NCBI RefSeq assembly: GCF_000428785.1
Contig: NZ_AUAP01000010.1
Location: 1 to 64,000 of the forward strand
From: Conchiformibius kuhniae DSM 17694
GTDB taxonomy: Bacteria > Pseudomonadota > Gammaproteobacteria > Burkholderiales > Neisseriaceae
Direction: 5' to 3'
DNA: 64,000 nucleotides
This document shows, one piece after another, positions 35,888 through 46,078 of the stretch; positions within the stretch are counted from its first letter, which is position 1, and every line of letters starts with the position of its first letter. The notes under the pieces were generated by a model that worked only from the letters and a program-made list of their open reading frames with translations, did not search any database and was not told the DNA's origin. The position numbers and the translations under genes were made by a program.

Positions 35888-36421
35888 TTAGTTATTATTC
35901 GCCGCCTTATCGACTTCGGCATCGGCGGCGGGAACCAGCTTGGCTTCGCGCTGCACCCAATTGCCGAACGAATCTTCCACCGTTTCGCTCAAAGTAATCT
36001 GGTCTGCGGTAATGCGGACGATGCGCCCGTAGTGCTGCCCCATGTGGTTGCCCGGCTTGACGGTATAAACATGACCGTCCGCCTCAACCAAACCCGACAA
36101 CACATTGCCACTGCCAATCACCCCGACAAACTTCAATGCGTCCAACTCATAATTTTCCAACACTTCTTTGGGGCGGTTCACATCGGGCGCATTGCCCGCC
36201 TGATAAGCGGATTTCATACGCTGAATGCTGAAAGCATGCGGGCTGATGCGCGGCGGCGGCGTATATTCCACCGACTGCACAGGCGCGGGCGGCTGCGGCT
36301 TTTGCACCCGCATCTTCGCCTCCTGCTTGGCCTGCTGCATCCAATTTTGCAAATCCTCATGCTCGTCCAAACATCCTGCCAACACCAAAACCAAAGGCAT
36401 CATCAATAATCTGGCTTTCAT
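35888..36421 (-). CDS. pilP: Type IV pilus assembly lipoprotein PilP
   Basis: 177 residues from MKARLLMMPLVLVLAGC, lipobox LAGC at residue 17; GGAAAG upstream. After a charged, flexible region comes the HR-domain-like beta sandwich (VNRPKEVLENYELDALKFVG, YTVKPGNHMGQHYGRIVRIT). It links the PilN/PilO platform to the secretin. Confidence 0.95.
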   Translation of the reverse strand: MKARLLMMPLVLVLAGCLDEHEDLQNWMQQAKQEAKMRVQKPQPPAPVQSVEYTPPPRISPHAFSIQRMKSAYQAGNAPDVNRPKEVLENYELDALKFVGVIGSGNVLSGLVEADGHVYTVKPGNHMGQHYGRIVRITADQITLSETVEDSFGNWVQREAKLVPAADAEVDKAANNN

Positions 36422-36437
36422 TCTTTCCGTCCCGTCC

Positions 36438-37070
36438 TTACTGTGCTGAAGAAGCGGCGTCGCTTGCCGAAGAAGCTTGTGCGGCATCAATCGCCTTATA
36501 CGTGCTTGCCACCGCAGTCAATTGCAACTTATTGCCCGTTTTTTTACCCTGCTCGCTGGGTGCTTCATTGATGGTGATGCTCGACAAGGTAACGATTCGC
36601 GACATCTTGCCCACATCACGCAAAAACTGCGACAACTGCTCATAATTGCCCACCACCGAAATGGTAAACGGCAAACGCTGGATATTCGCATCCTCGCTGA
36701 CCAAGGGGCGCGGAATCACCGCACTCATGGTCAGATTGTTTTGCGCCGCCGCCTGATACAGCTCCTGAATCAAGCTGGGGATTTCCGAAGAAGTCGGCAA
36801 TTTTTTAATCAGATTTTCAATGGACTCCTCAATCATCTTCAGCTCAATCTGCAAATTTTCCAAATTGGCTGCCTGACGGCTTTGGTCCACAAACTGCTCC
36901 TTGAGGGTAACCTCCTCATTTTGCGCGTTCTCCAGCGTTTCCCACTGCTCCTTAAACATCAGCATGAAGCCCGCGCCCACCAACAGCGCCGCCACCAACA
37001 GCGCGATAAAAAACTGAACCGGCTTGGGCGCCAAATGCAGCTTCTGCATGTCCAAATTGTTCACACTCAT
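36438..37070 (-). CDS. pilO: Type IV pilus inner-membrane platform protein PilO
   Basis: 210 residues. One N-terminal membrane helix (PVQFFIALLVAALLVGAGFM), a coiled-coil stretch (EEVTLKEQFVDQSRQAANLE) and a ferredoxin-like periplasmic domain. Pairs with PilN in the alignment complex. It starts soon after the pilN stop, in order M-N-O-P-Q. Confidence 0.95.
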   Translation of the reverse strand: MSVNNLDMQKLHLAPKPVQFFIALLVAALLVGAGFMLMFKEQWETLENAQNEEVTLKEQFVDQSRQAANLENLQIELKMIEESIENLIKKLPTSSEIPSLIQELYQAAAQNNLTMSAVIPRPLVSEDANIQRLPFTISVVGNYEQLSQFLRDVGKMSRIVTLSSITINEAPSEQGKKTGNKLQLTAVASTYKAIDAAQASSASDAASSAQ

Positions 37071-37093
37071 CTTTCAACTCCGTCATAAAAAGG

Positions 37094-37759
37094 TTATTTG
37101 GCTTCGGATTGCGACGCGGAAACCGGAGCGGAAGCCTGCTCCGCACCCTGCGCGGGCACAGCAGATTGCGGCGCAACCGAAGGCGGCGGCAGCAGGGCTT
37201 GGTCTGCCAGCATCGAACGCAGCACGAATTTTTGCGCGTCTTCCGTTTGCGCGATTTCCACCAGCTCCGGCAAATCAAACATTCCCGTACTGGGCAACGC
37301 CGCCATCAGCAAAGCCACCTTATTGTCGCTGAGCGCGCGCCCCTCGATGATGTATTCTTTTTCCTCTGCCGCACCGTTGCCGTCCGTACCCTTGCCTTTT
37401 AAAGAAACCAGATACGAACCGTCCGGCACCACCTGATTCAAACTGTCCACAATCCGCGCACCGTCAAAACGCTTGTTGTCCAGCTCCTCCACCTTTTTCT
37501 TACGCGCCAGATAACGCTCCTTGTCGGCACGCAGCGTTTGAATCGTTTCGATTTCCTTTTTCAGCCCGTTGATGCCTTCCTGCAAGGCCTGATTGCGGCT
37601 GTTTTGATGCTCGATGGCCTTGTCCAACGCCATATACGCTCCCGCACACAACGCCAAGCCCACCACAAAACCGACGCCCAAAATCCCCTGAAACGTTTTC
37701 TTTTGTTTCATTTCCCGCAATTCGCGGTAGGGCAGCAGATTGATTTTAATCAAATTCAT
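37094..37759 (-). CDS. pilN: Type IV pilus inner-membrane protein PilN
   Basis: 221 residues. The N-terminal cytoplasmic motif MNLIKINLLPYRELREMK binds the PilM groove (family knowledge). A membrane helix, a coiled coil (about 45-80) and a ferredoxin-like domain follow. The C-terminus is Ala/Pro/Ser-rich. It begins one base after the pilM stop. Confidence 0.95.
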   Translation of the reverse strand: MNLIKINLLPYRELREMKQKKTFQGILGVGFVVGLALCAGAYMALDKAIEHQNSRNQALQEGINGLKKEIETIQTLRADKERYLARKKKVEELDNKRFDGARIVDSLNQVVPDGSYLVSLKGKGTDGNGAAEEKEYIIEGRALSDNKVALLMAALPSTGMFDLPELVEIAQTEDAQKFVLRSMLADQALLPPPSVAPQSAVPAQGAEQASAPVSASQSEAK

Positions 37760-37760
37760 T

Positions 37761-38894
37761 TTAGAACAGTCCTCTCAATGCCAAACCGAATGCCGTGGTC
37801 AGCCCGTTTGCGTCTTCCTCAAGCTGCTCGTCGCTCACCTTCGCCTTAATGTTTGCCGACAACACAGGCGCCAGCTCCTGTGTCGGAATTTCCGTTTGCA
37901 AACGCACCACCTCCACCAAGCCCGAATGCGCGATGCAGCCGCTTCCGCTCAAGAAAATACGCTGAATCGCCGCCTCGCTGTGGCTGCGCGTGGTCATGAA
38001 AAACTGCAACACGCGCTGCACTTCCTGTGCCACCTGCATATTGAAGTAGTCGCTCACTTCTACTTTGTATTCGTCCGGACGCGGACGGCGCCCCGCTATC
38101 ATTTCCAATGCTTCTTCTTCGGTGGTCTGATAGCTGCGCTGAATCAGCTGCACCAACTGGTCCAAGCCGAAATTGCTTTCATGACGGTACAAAATGCGTC
38201 CGTTTTCCACCACCAGCGCCTTCATCACCACATCGCCGATGTCGAGCAAAATCACCCGTTCTTGGAAATATTCGTTGCCGTTCATTTCATTGACATAGGC
38301 ATAAGCGTTGAACAGGGCGAAAATGTCCACATCAACATTGATGGCGGTCAAGCCCACTTCGTCCAGCAAATCCACATAGCGGTCGACGTTTTCGGTTTTG
38401 GCGGCAACCATCAGCACGGGCTGTTCGGGGCTGCTGCCCGTGTGCGGCAGCTCCTGCCAATCGTAGCGCATTTCGTCCAAGGCGCCCACGCGCACCACTT
38501 CCGATTCGACCAGCTCCTGCAAAGTCAGCTCGCTGTCGGGCGAAAATTGCAGGTTGTCCTCGATGGTGGCAATCGACATCGGCAGTGCCAGATTGACCGA
38601 GCCGGATTTGACTTTCAATTTGCCGCAACACTGTTGTAAATGGTATACAAGCGTGTCAAAATTCACAATCTCGCTGCCGGCAACAACATTCTGCGGCAAC
38701 GGTTCGACGGCGTATTTGTCCACCTGCACCTGATTGCCGCTTTTTGCCGAAAGCTGAATCATCCGGATGTTGTTTTGGCTGATATCCAAACCAATGACGG
38801 TTTTTCCCGACATTCCGGAAGCCGTTTTGCCGGAAGATTTTCCAGCCTTATCAGCTTTTTTGCTTGTGTTTTTATCAGTTTTCTTAAAACGCAT
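37761..38894 (-). CDS. pilM: Type IV pilus actin-like ATPase PilM
   Basis: 377 residues. Actin/FtsA-like fold: GLDISQNNIRMIQL (phosphate 1), LLDIGDVVMKALVVENGRI (phosphate 2) and FLSGSGCIAHSGLVEVVRLQ. A Lys/Ser-rich N-terminal extension of about 28 residues precedes the core. Cytoplasmic partner of PilN. First gene of the pil operon, divergent from ponA. Confidence 0.96.
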   Translation of the reverse strand: MRFKKTDKNTSKKADKAGKSSGKTASGMSGKTVIGLDISQNNIRMIQLSAKSGNQVQVDKYAVEPLPQNVVAGSEIVNFDTLVYHLQQCCGKLKVKSGSVNLALPMSIATIEDNLQFSPDSELTLQELVESEVVRVGALDEMRYDWQELPHTGSSPEQPVLMVAAKTENVDRYVDLLDEVGLTAINVDVDIFALFNAYAYVNEMNGNEYFQERVILLDIGDVVMKALVVENGRILYRHESNFGLDQLVQLIQRSYQTTEEEALEMIAGRRPRPDEYKVEVSDYFNMQVAQEVQRVLQFFMTTRSHSEAAIQRIFLSGSGCIAHSGLVEVVRLQTEIPTQELAPVLSANIKAKVSDEQLEEDANGLTTAFGLALRGLF

Positions 38895-39027
38895 GATTTA
38901 AAATCCTTACCTGACGCATGAAAGCATTTATAATAGCAACGTCCGCAGTCCGTTCCCACGAGTAACAAAAACTGGGCTTATTTTACTTTATTTAAAAAAA
39001 CTGATGGCAACTTTTTATTAAAAAATC

Positions 39028-41295
39028 ATGATTAAAAATTTCCTTCTCACCATTGTCGGGCTTGTTTTGGGGCTTTTCCTGTTTGCTGTCGGGCTGATTA
39101 CCGTTGCAGTTTTGGTAACTTACCCCAAACTGCCGGAGCTTGATGCCGTCAAACACTACCAACCCAAAGAACCTTTGACCATTTACTCTTCAGACGGGGT
39201 CATCATCGGCACTTACGGCGACGAACGCCGCGCCTTTACGCCCATCGACCAATTTCCGGGCGTGTTGAAAGACGCGGTGATTGCCGCCGAAGACAAGCGT
39301 TTTTACGAACACTGGGGGGTGGACGTGGTCGGTGTCGGCAGGGCGATGCTCAGCAATCTGCGCGGCGGACACAAACAAGGTGCCAGCACCATCACCCAAC
39401 AGGTGGCGCGGAATTTTTACCTGACCAACGAACGGACGCTGACGCGCAAATTCAATGAAGCCCTGCTTGCCTACAAAATCGAGCGCAATCTGACCAAAGA
39501 CCAGATTTTAGAGCTTTATTTCAACCAAATCTACTTGGGACAACGCGCCTACGGTTTCGCATCGGCGGCGAAAATCTATTTTAACAAACCTGTTCAAGAC
39601 CTTACTTTGGCTGAAGCCTCCATTTTGGCGGGTTTGCCCAAAGCGCCTTCCACGTTCAATCCGATTGTGAATCCCGACCGCGCCCGTTTGCGCCAAGAGT
39701 ATATTCTCAACAATATGGTCGAATTGGGCATGATTACGCCGCAACAGCGCAGCGAAGCCTTGGCGGAAGAGCTGCATTATGAGCGTTACCGTTTGCTGAT
39801 TGACCAAAATTCGCTGTATGTTGCGGAAATGGCACGGCAGACTTTGTACGAGAAATACGGTGAAGACGTGTACACGCAGGGCTTTAAGGTGTACACCACC
39901 GTCAGCACGGCGCATCAGAAGGTGGCAACGGCGGCGATGCGTAAGGCATTACGCAATTTCGACCGTGGTTCGTCTTATCGCGGTGCGGAGGAGCAGCTCG
40001 ATTTGAGCAAGATGGAAGACATGGAAGACGAAATCGAGCAATATCTTTCCAATACTTATACGGTGGAAAATATGGTGCCGGCGGTGATTACGTCCGTCAA
40101 CAATAAGGGCATCAAAATCCACATGCAGGGCGGTATTCAGGCGGTGCTGACGCTGAACGATTTGGGTATGGCGCGAAATGCCATCGGCAACAAGCGTTTG
40201 GGCGACAATGCTTTGAAAGCGGGTTCGGTGATTCGGGTAACGAAGGTTGGCGGCAACCGTTGGACGGTGGTGCAGCAGCCCGCCATTCAGGGGGCGCTGA
40301 TTTCGATGGAGACGGAAACGGGGGCGATTCGGGCGGTGGTCGGCGGCTACGATTATCATTACAAAACGTTCAACCGCGCCACACAGAGTATCCGCCAGCC
40401 GGGTTCGACCTTCAAGCCTTTCGTGTATTCGGCGGCGTTGTCGCGCGGCATGACGCCGTCCACGCTGGTTAATGACGCACCTTTGAACATTCGCGGCTGG
40501 CAGCCGAAAAATTCGGACGGTTATTACGCGGGCATGATTCCCCTGCGTTTGGCATTGGCAAAATCGAAAAACACGGTTTCGGTACGCCTTGCCCAAGCGA
40601 TGGGCGTGGACTATATGCGCAGCTATGCCGAGCGTTTCGGCTTCCGTCCCAACCAATTGCCGCCGTCATTGCCTTTGGCATTGGGTGCAGGCTCGGCAAC
40701 GCCCCTGCAAATGGCGGAAGGCTATGCGGTGTTTGCCAACGGCGGGTATAAGGTTTCGGGCTATGTGATTGACAAGATTTACGACACCAAAGGCAATTTG
40801 CGTGCGGAAATGCATCCTTTGATTGCAGGCAAAAACGCACGGCCGGTGATTGACGCACGCAATGCCGCCGCGATGAATTCCATGCTGCAAGACGTGGTGC
40901 GTTCCGGCACGGGGGCGCGGGCAAGTGCATTGGGACGCAGCGACTTGGCAGGCAAAACCGGCACGACCAACGATTTCAAAGACGCATGGTTTGTCGGCTA
41001 CAATCCGAAAGTGGTAACCGCCGTTTATGTCGGCTACGACAAACCCGCCAGCATGGGACGGCGCGGCTTCGGCGGCACATTGGCACTGCCCATCTGGGTA
41101 GACTATATGCGCTTCGCCCTCAAAGGCATGCCGATTCAGAGCTTCAACAAAGGCAGTGGCGGCAGCAAAAAAGACACGGCAGCCGCACCGCCGCCGCGCC
41201 CAAAAAAACGCAAAGCCGCCGATGAGGGCAGCGACACCCCGCCGCCACCCAAGCGCAAAACCAAACCCGCCACCGAAGTAACGGGCGAAGATTGA
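39028..41295 (+). CDS. ponA: Penicillin-binding protein 1A
   Basis: 755 residues. An N-terminal membrane anchor, then a GT51 glycosyltransferase domain (VIAAEDKRFYEHWGVD with the catalytic Glu; GASTITQQVARNFYL), an OB-like insert, and a transpeptidase domain with Ser460 of GSTFKP, the SKN triad member in ALAKSKNTVSV, and KTGT in LAGKTGTTNDF. The tail is Pro/Lys-rich. It polymerises and cross-links peptidoglycan. Divergence from pilM is conserved in many proteobacteria. Confidence 0.97.
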   Translation: MIKNFLLTIVGLVLGLFLFAVGLITVAVLVTYPKLPELDAVKHYQPKEPLTIYSSDGVIIGTYGDERRAFTPIDQFPGVLKDAVIAAEDKRFYEHWGVDVVGVGRAMLSNLRGGHKQGASTITQQVARNFYLTNERTLTRKFNEALLAYKIERNLTKDQILELYFNQIYLGQRAYGFASAAKIYFNKPVQDLTLAEASILAGLPKAPSTFNPIVNPDRARLRQEYILNNMVELGMITPQQRSEALAEELHYERYRLLIDQNSLYVAEMARQTLYEKYGEDVYTQGFKVYTTVSTAHQKVATAAMRKALRNFDRGSSYRGAEEQLDLSKMEDMEDEIEQYLSNTYTVENMVPAVITSVNNKGIKIHMQGGIQAVLTLNDLGMARNAIGNKRLGDNALKAGSVIRVTKVGGNRWTVVQQPAIQGALISMETETGAIRAVVGGYDYHYKTFNRATQSIRQPGSTFKPFVYSAALSRGMTPSTLVNDAPLNIRGWQPKNSDGYYAGMIPLRLALAKSKNTVSVRLAQAMGVDYMRSYAERFGFRPNQLPPSLPLALGAGSATPLQMAEGYAVFANGGYKVSGYVIDKIYDTKGNLRAEMHPLIAGKNARPVIDARNAAAMNSMLQDVVRSGTGARASALGRSDLAGKTGTTNDFKDAWFVGYNPKVVTAVYVGYDKPASMGRRGFGGTLALPIWVDYMRFALKGMPIQSFNKGSGGSKKDTAAAPPPRPKKRKAADEGSDTPPPPKRKTKPATEVTGED

Positions 41296-41300
41296 CAACA

Positions 41301-41337
41301 AAAGGGTTTTGGAACACCATTCCAAAACCCTTTTTTT
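41301..41337 (+). terminator. Terminator between ponA and clpP
   Basis: AAAGGGTTTTGGAA pairs with TTCCAAAACCCTTT over a 5-base loop, then T run. Probably bidirectional. Confidence 0.9.
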
Positions 41338-41348
41338 ACGCTGAAAAT

Positions 41349-41987
41349 TTAAGACTGCTTGTCTTCCTGCAGCGCATCGGCACGGGTGGAAATCACCTTA
41401 TCCACCAAGCCGTAATCCGCCGCCTCCTGCGCCGACATAAAATTATCGCGGTCGGTATCGCGCTCAATCCGCGCCAAATCCTGCCCCGTGTGCCGCGCCA
41501 ACAGCTCGTTCAGCTTGCCTTTCAGCTTCAGCAACTCGCGGGCATGGATTTCAATGTCCGAAGCCTGACCGCCCAAGCCACCGCTAATCAAAGGCTGGTG
41601 AATCATCACACGGCTGTGCGGCAAAGCAAAACGCTTGCCTTTCGCACCCGCCGACAACAAAAACGCCCCCATGCTCGCCGCCTGCCCCAAACACAAAGTC
41701 TGCACATCGGGCTTGATGAAATTCATCGTGTCGTACACCGACATGCCCGCCGTTACGCTGCCACCGGGGCTGTTGATATAAAAATAAATATCCTTATCGG
41801 GATTTTCACTTTCCAAAAACAGCATTTGCGCCACCACCAAATTGGCGGTGTGGTCGTTTACCGGACCAATCAGAAAAATAATCCGTTCCTTAAGCAGGCG
41901 CGAATAAATGTCAAACGCACGCTCGCCCCGTCCGCTCTGCTCAATCACGGTCGGAATCAGCGTATTGTTCAAAATATCAGGCATCAT
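41349..41987 (-). CDS. clpP: ATP-dependent Clp protease proteolytic subunit
   Basis: 212 residues from [14 protein letters not shown], with AAGGAAAAC upstream. Catalytic Ser105 ([13 protein letters not shown]), His130 (SRVMIHQPL) and Asp179 (ERDTDRDNF) keep the spacing of E. coli ClpP. It forms the degradation barrel used with ClpX/ClpA. It follows tig, as in many bacteria, but no clpX follows; ponA converges instead. Confidence 0.96.
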   Translation of the reverse strand: MMPDILNNTLIPTVIEQSGRGERAFDIYSRLLKERIIFLIGPVNDHTANLVVAQMLFLESENPDKDIYFYINSPGGSVTAGMSVYDTMNFIKPDVQTLCLGQAASMGAFLLSAGAKGKRFALPHSRVMIHQPLISGGLGGQASDIEIHARELLKLKGKLNELLARHTGQDLARIERDTDRDNFMSAQEAADYGLVDKVISTRADALQEDKQS

Positions 41988-42010
41988 CTTGTTTTCCTTA
42001 TGTATTAAAA

Positions 42011-42037
42011 AGCACCCAAGCGCAACGCTTCGGTGCT
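42011..42037 (-). terminator. Terminator between tig and clpP
   Basis: AGCACC(G)AAGCG and CGCTT(G)GGTGCT form a hairpin on the minus strand followed by TTTTAA. Read-through or a promoter beyond it would feed clpP. Confidence 0.75.
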
Positions 42038-42058
42038 TCCGCAAAACACGTTTGCCAA

Positions 42059-43366
42059 TCAGTTGGCACTCATCAATTCGTCAAACGACACCGAACGCTC
42101 GGTAACCTTTGCCAAACCGAATACGAAATCCACCACATTCGCCTCCAATGCCATATTGGTCGGCTCTTTCAAACGCTCGCGGTCGGCAAAATACCAATCC
42201 ACCACCTCTTGCGGGTCTTCGTAGCTTTCGGCAAACTCCGACACAATCGCCTTAATTTGCGCGTCATCGGGCTGGAGTTTGTGTTCTTTCACCAACACGG
42301 GCAAAATCAAGCCCAACGCCACGTTTGCTTGCGCACGTTCTGCAAACATATCGGCAGGCAGGTTCAAATTCGCCGCGTCCAAGCCTTGACGGACGAAGTT
42401 TTCGCGCATTTCTTCCGCCAAGCGTTGCGCTTCTTCATCAACCAAAGCGCGGGGCAAAGTCAAAGGCACGTGTTTGTGCAAAGCCGCAAGAACGGTTTCG
42501 GTGTTTTTGCCCGCAATCCGGCGTTTGGCCTCGCGGGAAACGTTTTTCAGGATTTCCTCGCGCATTTTGGTCAAATCGCCGTTTTCAATGCCCAATGCTT
42601 TGGCAAAATCTTCATTGATTTCGGGCAACTCGGGTTCGGCAACGTTGCTGAGGCTGATGGTGAACACGGCGGTTTTGCCCGCCACGTCTTTGCCGTGATA
42701 ATCTTCGGGGAAAGTCAGTGAAATTTCTTTGCTTTCGCCTTCTTTCAAGCCGGAGACGCCCGCTTCAAATTCGGGCAGCATTTGTCCTTGTCCCAACACA
42801 AAGGGATAGTTTTGCGCCGTACCGCCTTCAAACGGTTCGCCGTCGATTTTGCCTTCAAAATCGATAATCACGCGGTCGCCGTCTTGCGCGGCGCGTTCCA
42901 CGCGGTTGAAGCGGGTGCGCTGTTTGCGCAGGATTTCAATGGTTTTTTCCACTTCGGCATCGCCCACTTCGGTAACGGCTTTTTCCACTTCCAATGCCGA
43001 CAAATCGCCGATGTTCACTTCGGGAAAAACTTCAAACACAAATGCTGCTTGAAAATCGGCAGCATCTTCGGCTTGGTCTTCCACGCCGTCCACGCGCAAC
43101 AGCGCCGCCACGTTCAGCCCATGCTCGGCAACGGCTTCTTGAAAAGCCTGTTGTGCCAATTTGTTCAACACTTCGTTTTGAATGTCGGCACCATACATGG
43201 AAGCGACCATTTTCAACGGTGCTTTGCCCGGACGGAAACCGTCGATGCGGACGCGGCGGGCGGTTGCTTTCAAACGTTTGTCGGTTTCGGCGTTGATGTC
43301 GCTCCACGCGACCGAAACAACCAATCGGCGTTCCAAATTGTCTAATTGTTCAACAGTTGCGCTCAT
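42059..43366 (-). CDS. tig: Trigger factor
   Basis: 435 residues from [24 protein letters not shown] upstream. The N-terminal ribosome-binding domain has the signature [12 protein letters not shown], the FKBP-like isomerase domain spans about residues 155-240 ([20 protein letters not shown]), and the C-terminal chaperone arms follow. It meets nascent chains at the exit tunnel. Confidence 0.97.
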   Translation of the reverse strand: MSATVEQLDNLERRLVVSVAWSDINAETDKRLKATARRVRIDGFRPGKAPLKMVASMYGADIQNEVLNKLAQQAFQEAVAEHGLNVAALLRVDGVEDQAEDAADFQAAFVFEVFPEVNIGDLSALEVEKAVTEVGDAEVEKTIEILRKQRTRFNRVERAAQDGDRVIIDFEGKIDGEPFEGGTAQNYPFVLGQGQMLPEFEAGVSGLKEGESKEISLTFPEDYHGKDVAGKTAVFTISLSNVAEPELPEINEDFAKALGIENGDLTKMREEILKNVSREAKRRIAGKNTETVLAALHKHVPLTLPRALVDEEAQRLAEEMRENFVRQGLDAANLNLPADMFAERAQANVALGLILPVLVKEHKLQPDDAQIKAIVSEFAESYEDPQEVVDWYFADRERLKEPTNMALEANVVDFVFGLAKVTERSVSFDELMSAN

Positions 43367-43540
43367 GGCGACCTTTCTTATCACAAATGTTTGGGGGTTA
43401 TTTGAAATGCATCAGTTTATCACAATGTTTGACCACAGGCGAGTTCCAAAATGCGTGAAATGCCTGTTTTTGTGCGTCTGCCGTTGCCGCCGCGCTTCAA
43501 AAACGGCTAGAATGTCGGTTTTGCCCGCTTTTGCCGCCCC

Positions 43541-44386
43541 ATGCTCAGCTACCGCCACGCCTTTCACGCCGGCAACCACGCCGATGTACTCAAACATTTT
43601 GTTTTGTATCTGGTTTTAAGCTATTTCAACCGCAAAGACAAAGCTTATTGGTACATCGACACCCATAGCGGCGCGGGCATGTACGATTTGCGCGGCAGCG
43701 AAGCGCAAAAAATCGGCGAACACCTGCACGGCATCGCCCGCTTGCGTGAAGCGGACGGGCTGCCTGAACATTTGGCGGATTTTGTCGCCCATCTGAACGC
43801 CGTTTTGCCGGCAACGCATCTCTACTGCGGCTCGCCGTGGCTGGCGCAAAGCCTGATGCGCCCCAGCGACAAACTGCGTCTGTTTGAATTGCACCCGAGC
43901 GATTTTACCTTGCTGGACAACAATATGCGCGAAGCCAAATTGGGTCGGCGCGGCATCGTCAAACAAGCGGACGGCTGGCAAGCCCTGCCCGCGCTGCTGC
44001 CGCCGCCCACCCGCCGCGCGGTGGTGCTGATTGACCCGCCCTACGAACAAAAACAAGACTATAGCCGCGCCGTCCACGCCTTAAAAGACGCGCAACGGCG
44101 TTTCGCACAAGGCTGCTATCTGCTGTGGTATCCCTGTTTGAGCCGCGCCGACAGCCGCCAACTGCCCGACAAACTGCGCCAACTGTCGCCCGAAAATTAT
44201 TTACGCGCCGAATTGCACGTCCATGCCCCGCGCCAAGACGGTTTCGGCATGCACGGAAGCGGTATGTTTGTGCTGAACCCGCCCTATCTGCTGGCCAAAC
44301 AACTGTCTGATACCCTGCCCGCTCTGTGCCGCCTGTTGGCGCAAGACGCGCACGCCCGTTTCCAACTTGACCACCAAATCCCCTGA
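43541..44386 (+). CDS. rlmJ: 23S rRNA (adenine2030-N6)-methyltransferase RlmJ
   Basis: 281 residues. MLSYRHAFHAGNHADVLKH is the family's N-terminal hallmark; DTHSGAGMYDL is the SAM-binding region and VLIDPPYEQ the catalytic DPPY motif. It methylates A2030 of 23S rRNA. 12 bases separate it from fbp. Confidence 0.95.
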   Translation: MLSYRHAFHAGNHADVLKHFVLYLVLSYFNRKDKAYWYIDTHSGAGMYDLRGSEAQKIGEHLHGIARLREADGLPEHLADFVAHLNAVLPATHLYCGSPWLAQSLMRPSDKLRLFELHPSDFTLLDNNMREAKLGRRGIVKQADGWQALPALLPPPTRRAVVLIDPPYEQKQDYSRAVHALKDAQRRFAQGCYLLWYPCLSRADSRQLPDKLRQLSPENYLRAELHVHAPRQDGFGMHGSGMFVLNPPYLLAKQLSDTLPALCRLLAQDAHARFQLDHQIP

Positions 44387-44398
44387 CGGAGTACCATC

Positions 44399-45370
44399 AT
44401 GACCGATTTAGCCGCATTTTTGCAGCAACACCGCGAGCAACACACCATCGCCGCCGCGCTCACCGACACCGTTGCCACCATTGCCGCCGCCTGCACCGAC
44501 ATCAGCGCCAAAGTGCGTTTGGGCGCATTATCGGGCGTACTCGGCGCGGCGGGAACGGGCAATATTCAAGGCGAAGAACAGAAAAAATTGGACGTGATTG
44601 CCAACAATATTTTGATTGACAAGCTGAAACTCAATTCCGCTGTAGCGGGTTTGGCGAGCGAAGAAGAAGACGGCTTTGTCGCCTGCCATGAAGACGGGCG
44701 TTATCTGGTTTTGTTTGACCCTTTGGACGGTTCGTCCAATATTGACGTGAATATTTCCATCGGCACGATTTTTTCAGTGCTGGAAAAACCTTCAGGCCGC
44801 CTGCAAACCGAGCATTTTCTGCAAGCGGGCAAACAACAAGTGGCGGCGGGTTATGTGCTGTACGGCCCGCAAACCCTGCTGGTGCTGACTTTCAAACACG
44901 GCGTGCATCTGTTTACCCTGAATGCCGACAACGTATTTGTTTATCAAAACACATCGCCGCAAATCCTCGAACACACGGCGGAATTTGCCATCAATATGTC
45001 CAACCAACGCCATTGGGAAGCCCCCGTGCAACAATACATCGCCGAACTGCTGGCGGGCGAAACGGGCGTGCGCGGCAAAAATTACAATATGCGCTGGGTG
45101 GCGAGCATGGTGGCGGAAGTGCATCGGATTTTGATGCGCGGCGGTGTGTTTCTCTACCCCAAAGATGCCCGCGACCCGAACAAACCCGGCAAATTGCGCC
45201 TGATGTACGAAGCCAATCCGCTTGCGCTGGTGGTGGAACAAGCGGGCGGCGCAGCACACAACGGCCATCAAAATATGCTGGACATTCAACCGACAGGCTT
45301 GCACCAGCGTGTTGCCGTGATGCTCGGCAGCCGTGCCGAAACCGAATATCTGCAAAAATTGCATGGGTAA
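44399..45370 (+). CDS. fbp: Fructose-1,6-bisphosphatase class I
   Basis: 323 residues. The metal-binding block FDPLDGSSNIDVNISIGTIF, EEEDGF and the substrate block GGVFLYPKD...KLRLMYEANPLA (given in two parts) are present. It hydrolyses fructose-1,6-bisphosphate in gluconeogenesis, together with ppsA. CGGAG lies before the ATG. It marks the chromosomal edge of the glycan locus. Confidence 0.96.
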   Translation: MTDLAAFLQQHREQHTIAAALTDTVATIAAACTDISAKVRLGALSGVLGAAGTGNIQGEEQKKLDVIANNILIDKLKLNSAVAGLASEEEDGFVACHEDGRYLVLFDPLDGSSNIDVNISIGTIFSVLEKPSGRLQTEHFLQAGKQQVAAGYVLYGPQTLLVLTFKHGVHLFTLNADNVFVYQNTSPQILEHTAEFAINMSNQRHWEAPVQQYIAELLAGETGVRGKNYNMRWVASMVAEVHRILMRGGVFLYPKDARDPNKPGKLRLMYEANPLALVVEQAGGAAHNGHQNMLDIQPTGLHQRVAVMLGSRAETEYLQKLHG

Positions 45371-45372
45371 AC

Positions 45373-45400
45373 AAAAAGCTGCCGTTTCAGGCAGCTTTTT
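45373..45400. terminator. Terminator between fbp and the glycan locus
   Basis: AAAAAGCTGCC pairs with GGCAGCTTTTT; serves fbp and, on the other strand, the last glycan gene. Confidence 0.85.
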
Positions 45401-45403
45401 GTT

Positions 45404-45979
45404 TTATCTCGCACCAAATCCAGTAATAACAGTTTTAATTGTTTTGAAGAAAATTAAAACATCAAGAGAGAAAGAAAAATTCCGAATGTAATATAAATCG
45501 TATTCTAGCTTAATTTTACTTTCTTCCACACCCGTTGCATATCCCTGCATGACCTGAGCCCAACCAGATATACCAGGTTTGACAAGATAACGTTGATGAT
45601 AGTTTGGGATTTCTTGCTCCAATTGTCTTGCAAAATCTACAAACTCGGCACGCGGACCAATTAAACTCATTTCACCCTTCAATACATTTAAAAATTGCGG
45701 CAATTCGTCAATTCTTGTCTTTCTAATAAAATTTCCGACCTTGGTAATACGCTCATCATTAAAAGTAGTATATGTAATTATACTATTATTTTGCTCTTTC
45801 ATACTTCTCAATTTATACATTTTAAATGTATTACCCAAATATCCTTTGCGATTTTGAATATAGAATACATCCCCTCCATCTTCCAATTTTATTAGAATAG
45901 CAACAATAAATATGACAAATAAGACTATAGGTAAAAATATTACAGAGAAAATTAAATCTATAATTCTTTTGATATTCAT
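45404..45979 (-). CDS. Initiating bacterial sugar transferase (undecaprenyl-phosphate type)
   Basis: 191 residues from MNIKRIIDLIFSVIFLP. One N-terminal membrane hairpin, then the catalytic block: FYIQNRKGYLGNTFKMYKLR with the Arg/Lys cluster, RKTRIDELPQFLNVLKGEMS, LIGPRAE, and VKPGISGWAQVMQGYA. This is the short PglC/WcaJ-C-terminal type that links a sugar-1-phosphate to undecaprenyl phosphate and so starts a lipid-linked glycan. Nine upstream codons are also open. AT-rich composition starts here. Confidence 0.9.
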   Translation of the reverse strand: MNIKRIIDLIFSVIFLPIVLFVIFIVAILIKLEDGGDVFYIQNRKGYLGNTFKMYKLRSMKEQNNSIITYTTFNDERITKVGNFIRKTRIDELPQFLNVLKGEMSLIGPRAEFVDFARQLEQEIPNYHQRYLVKPGISGWAQVMQGYATGVEESKIKLEYDLYYIRNFSFSLDVLIFFKTIKTVITGFGAR

Positions 45980-46078
45980 ATAAATTTCTGAACTAATACT
46001 AATCATAACTATTCAACCTAAATACAGATCTAAACATGTAAATAAAAATGTCTTACACAAAGAAAGCAAAGCTACTAA

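Noticed and set aside
33859..35997. Plus-strand frame of 712 codons antisense to pilQ
   Set aside because: Shadow of a clear secretin gene; His/Arg/Gly-rich product without domains.
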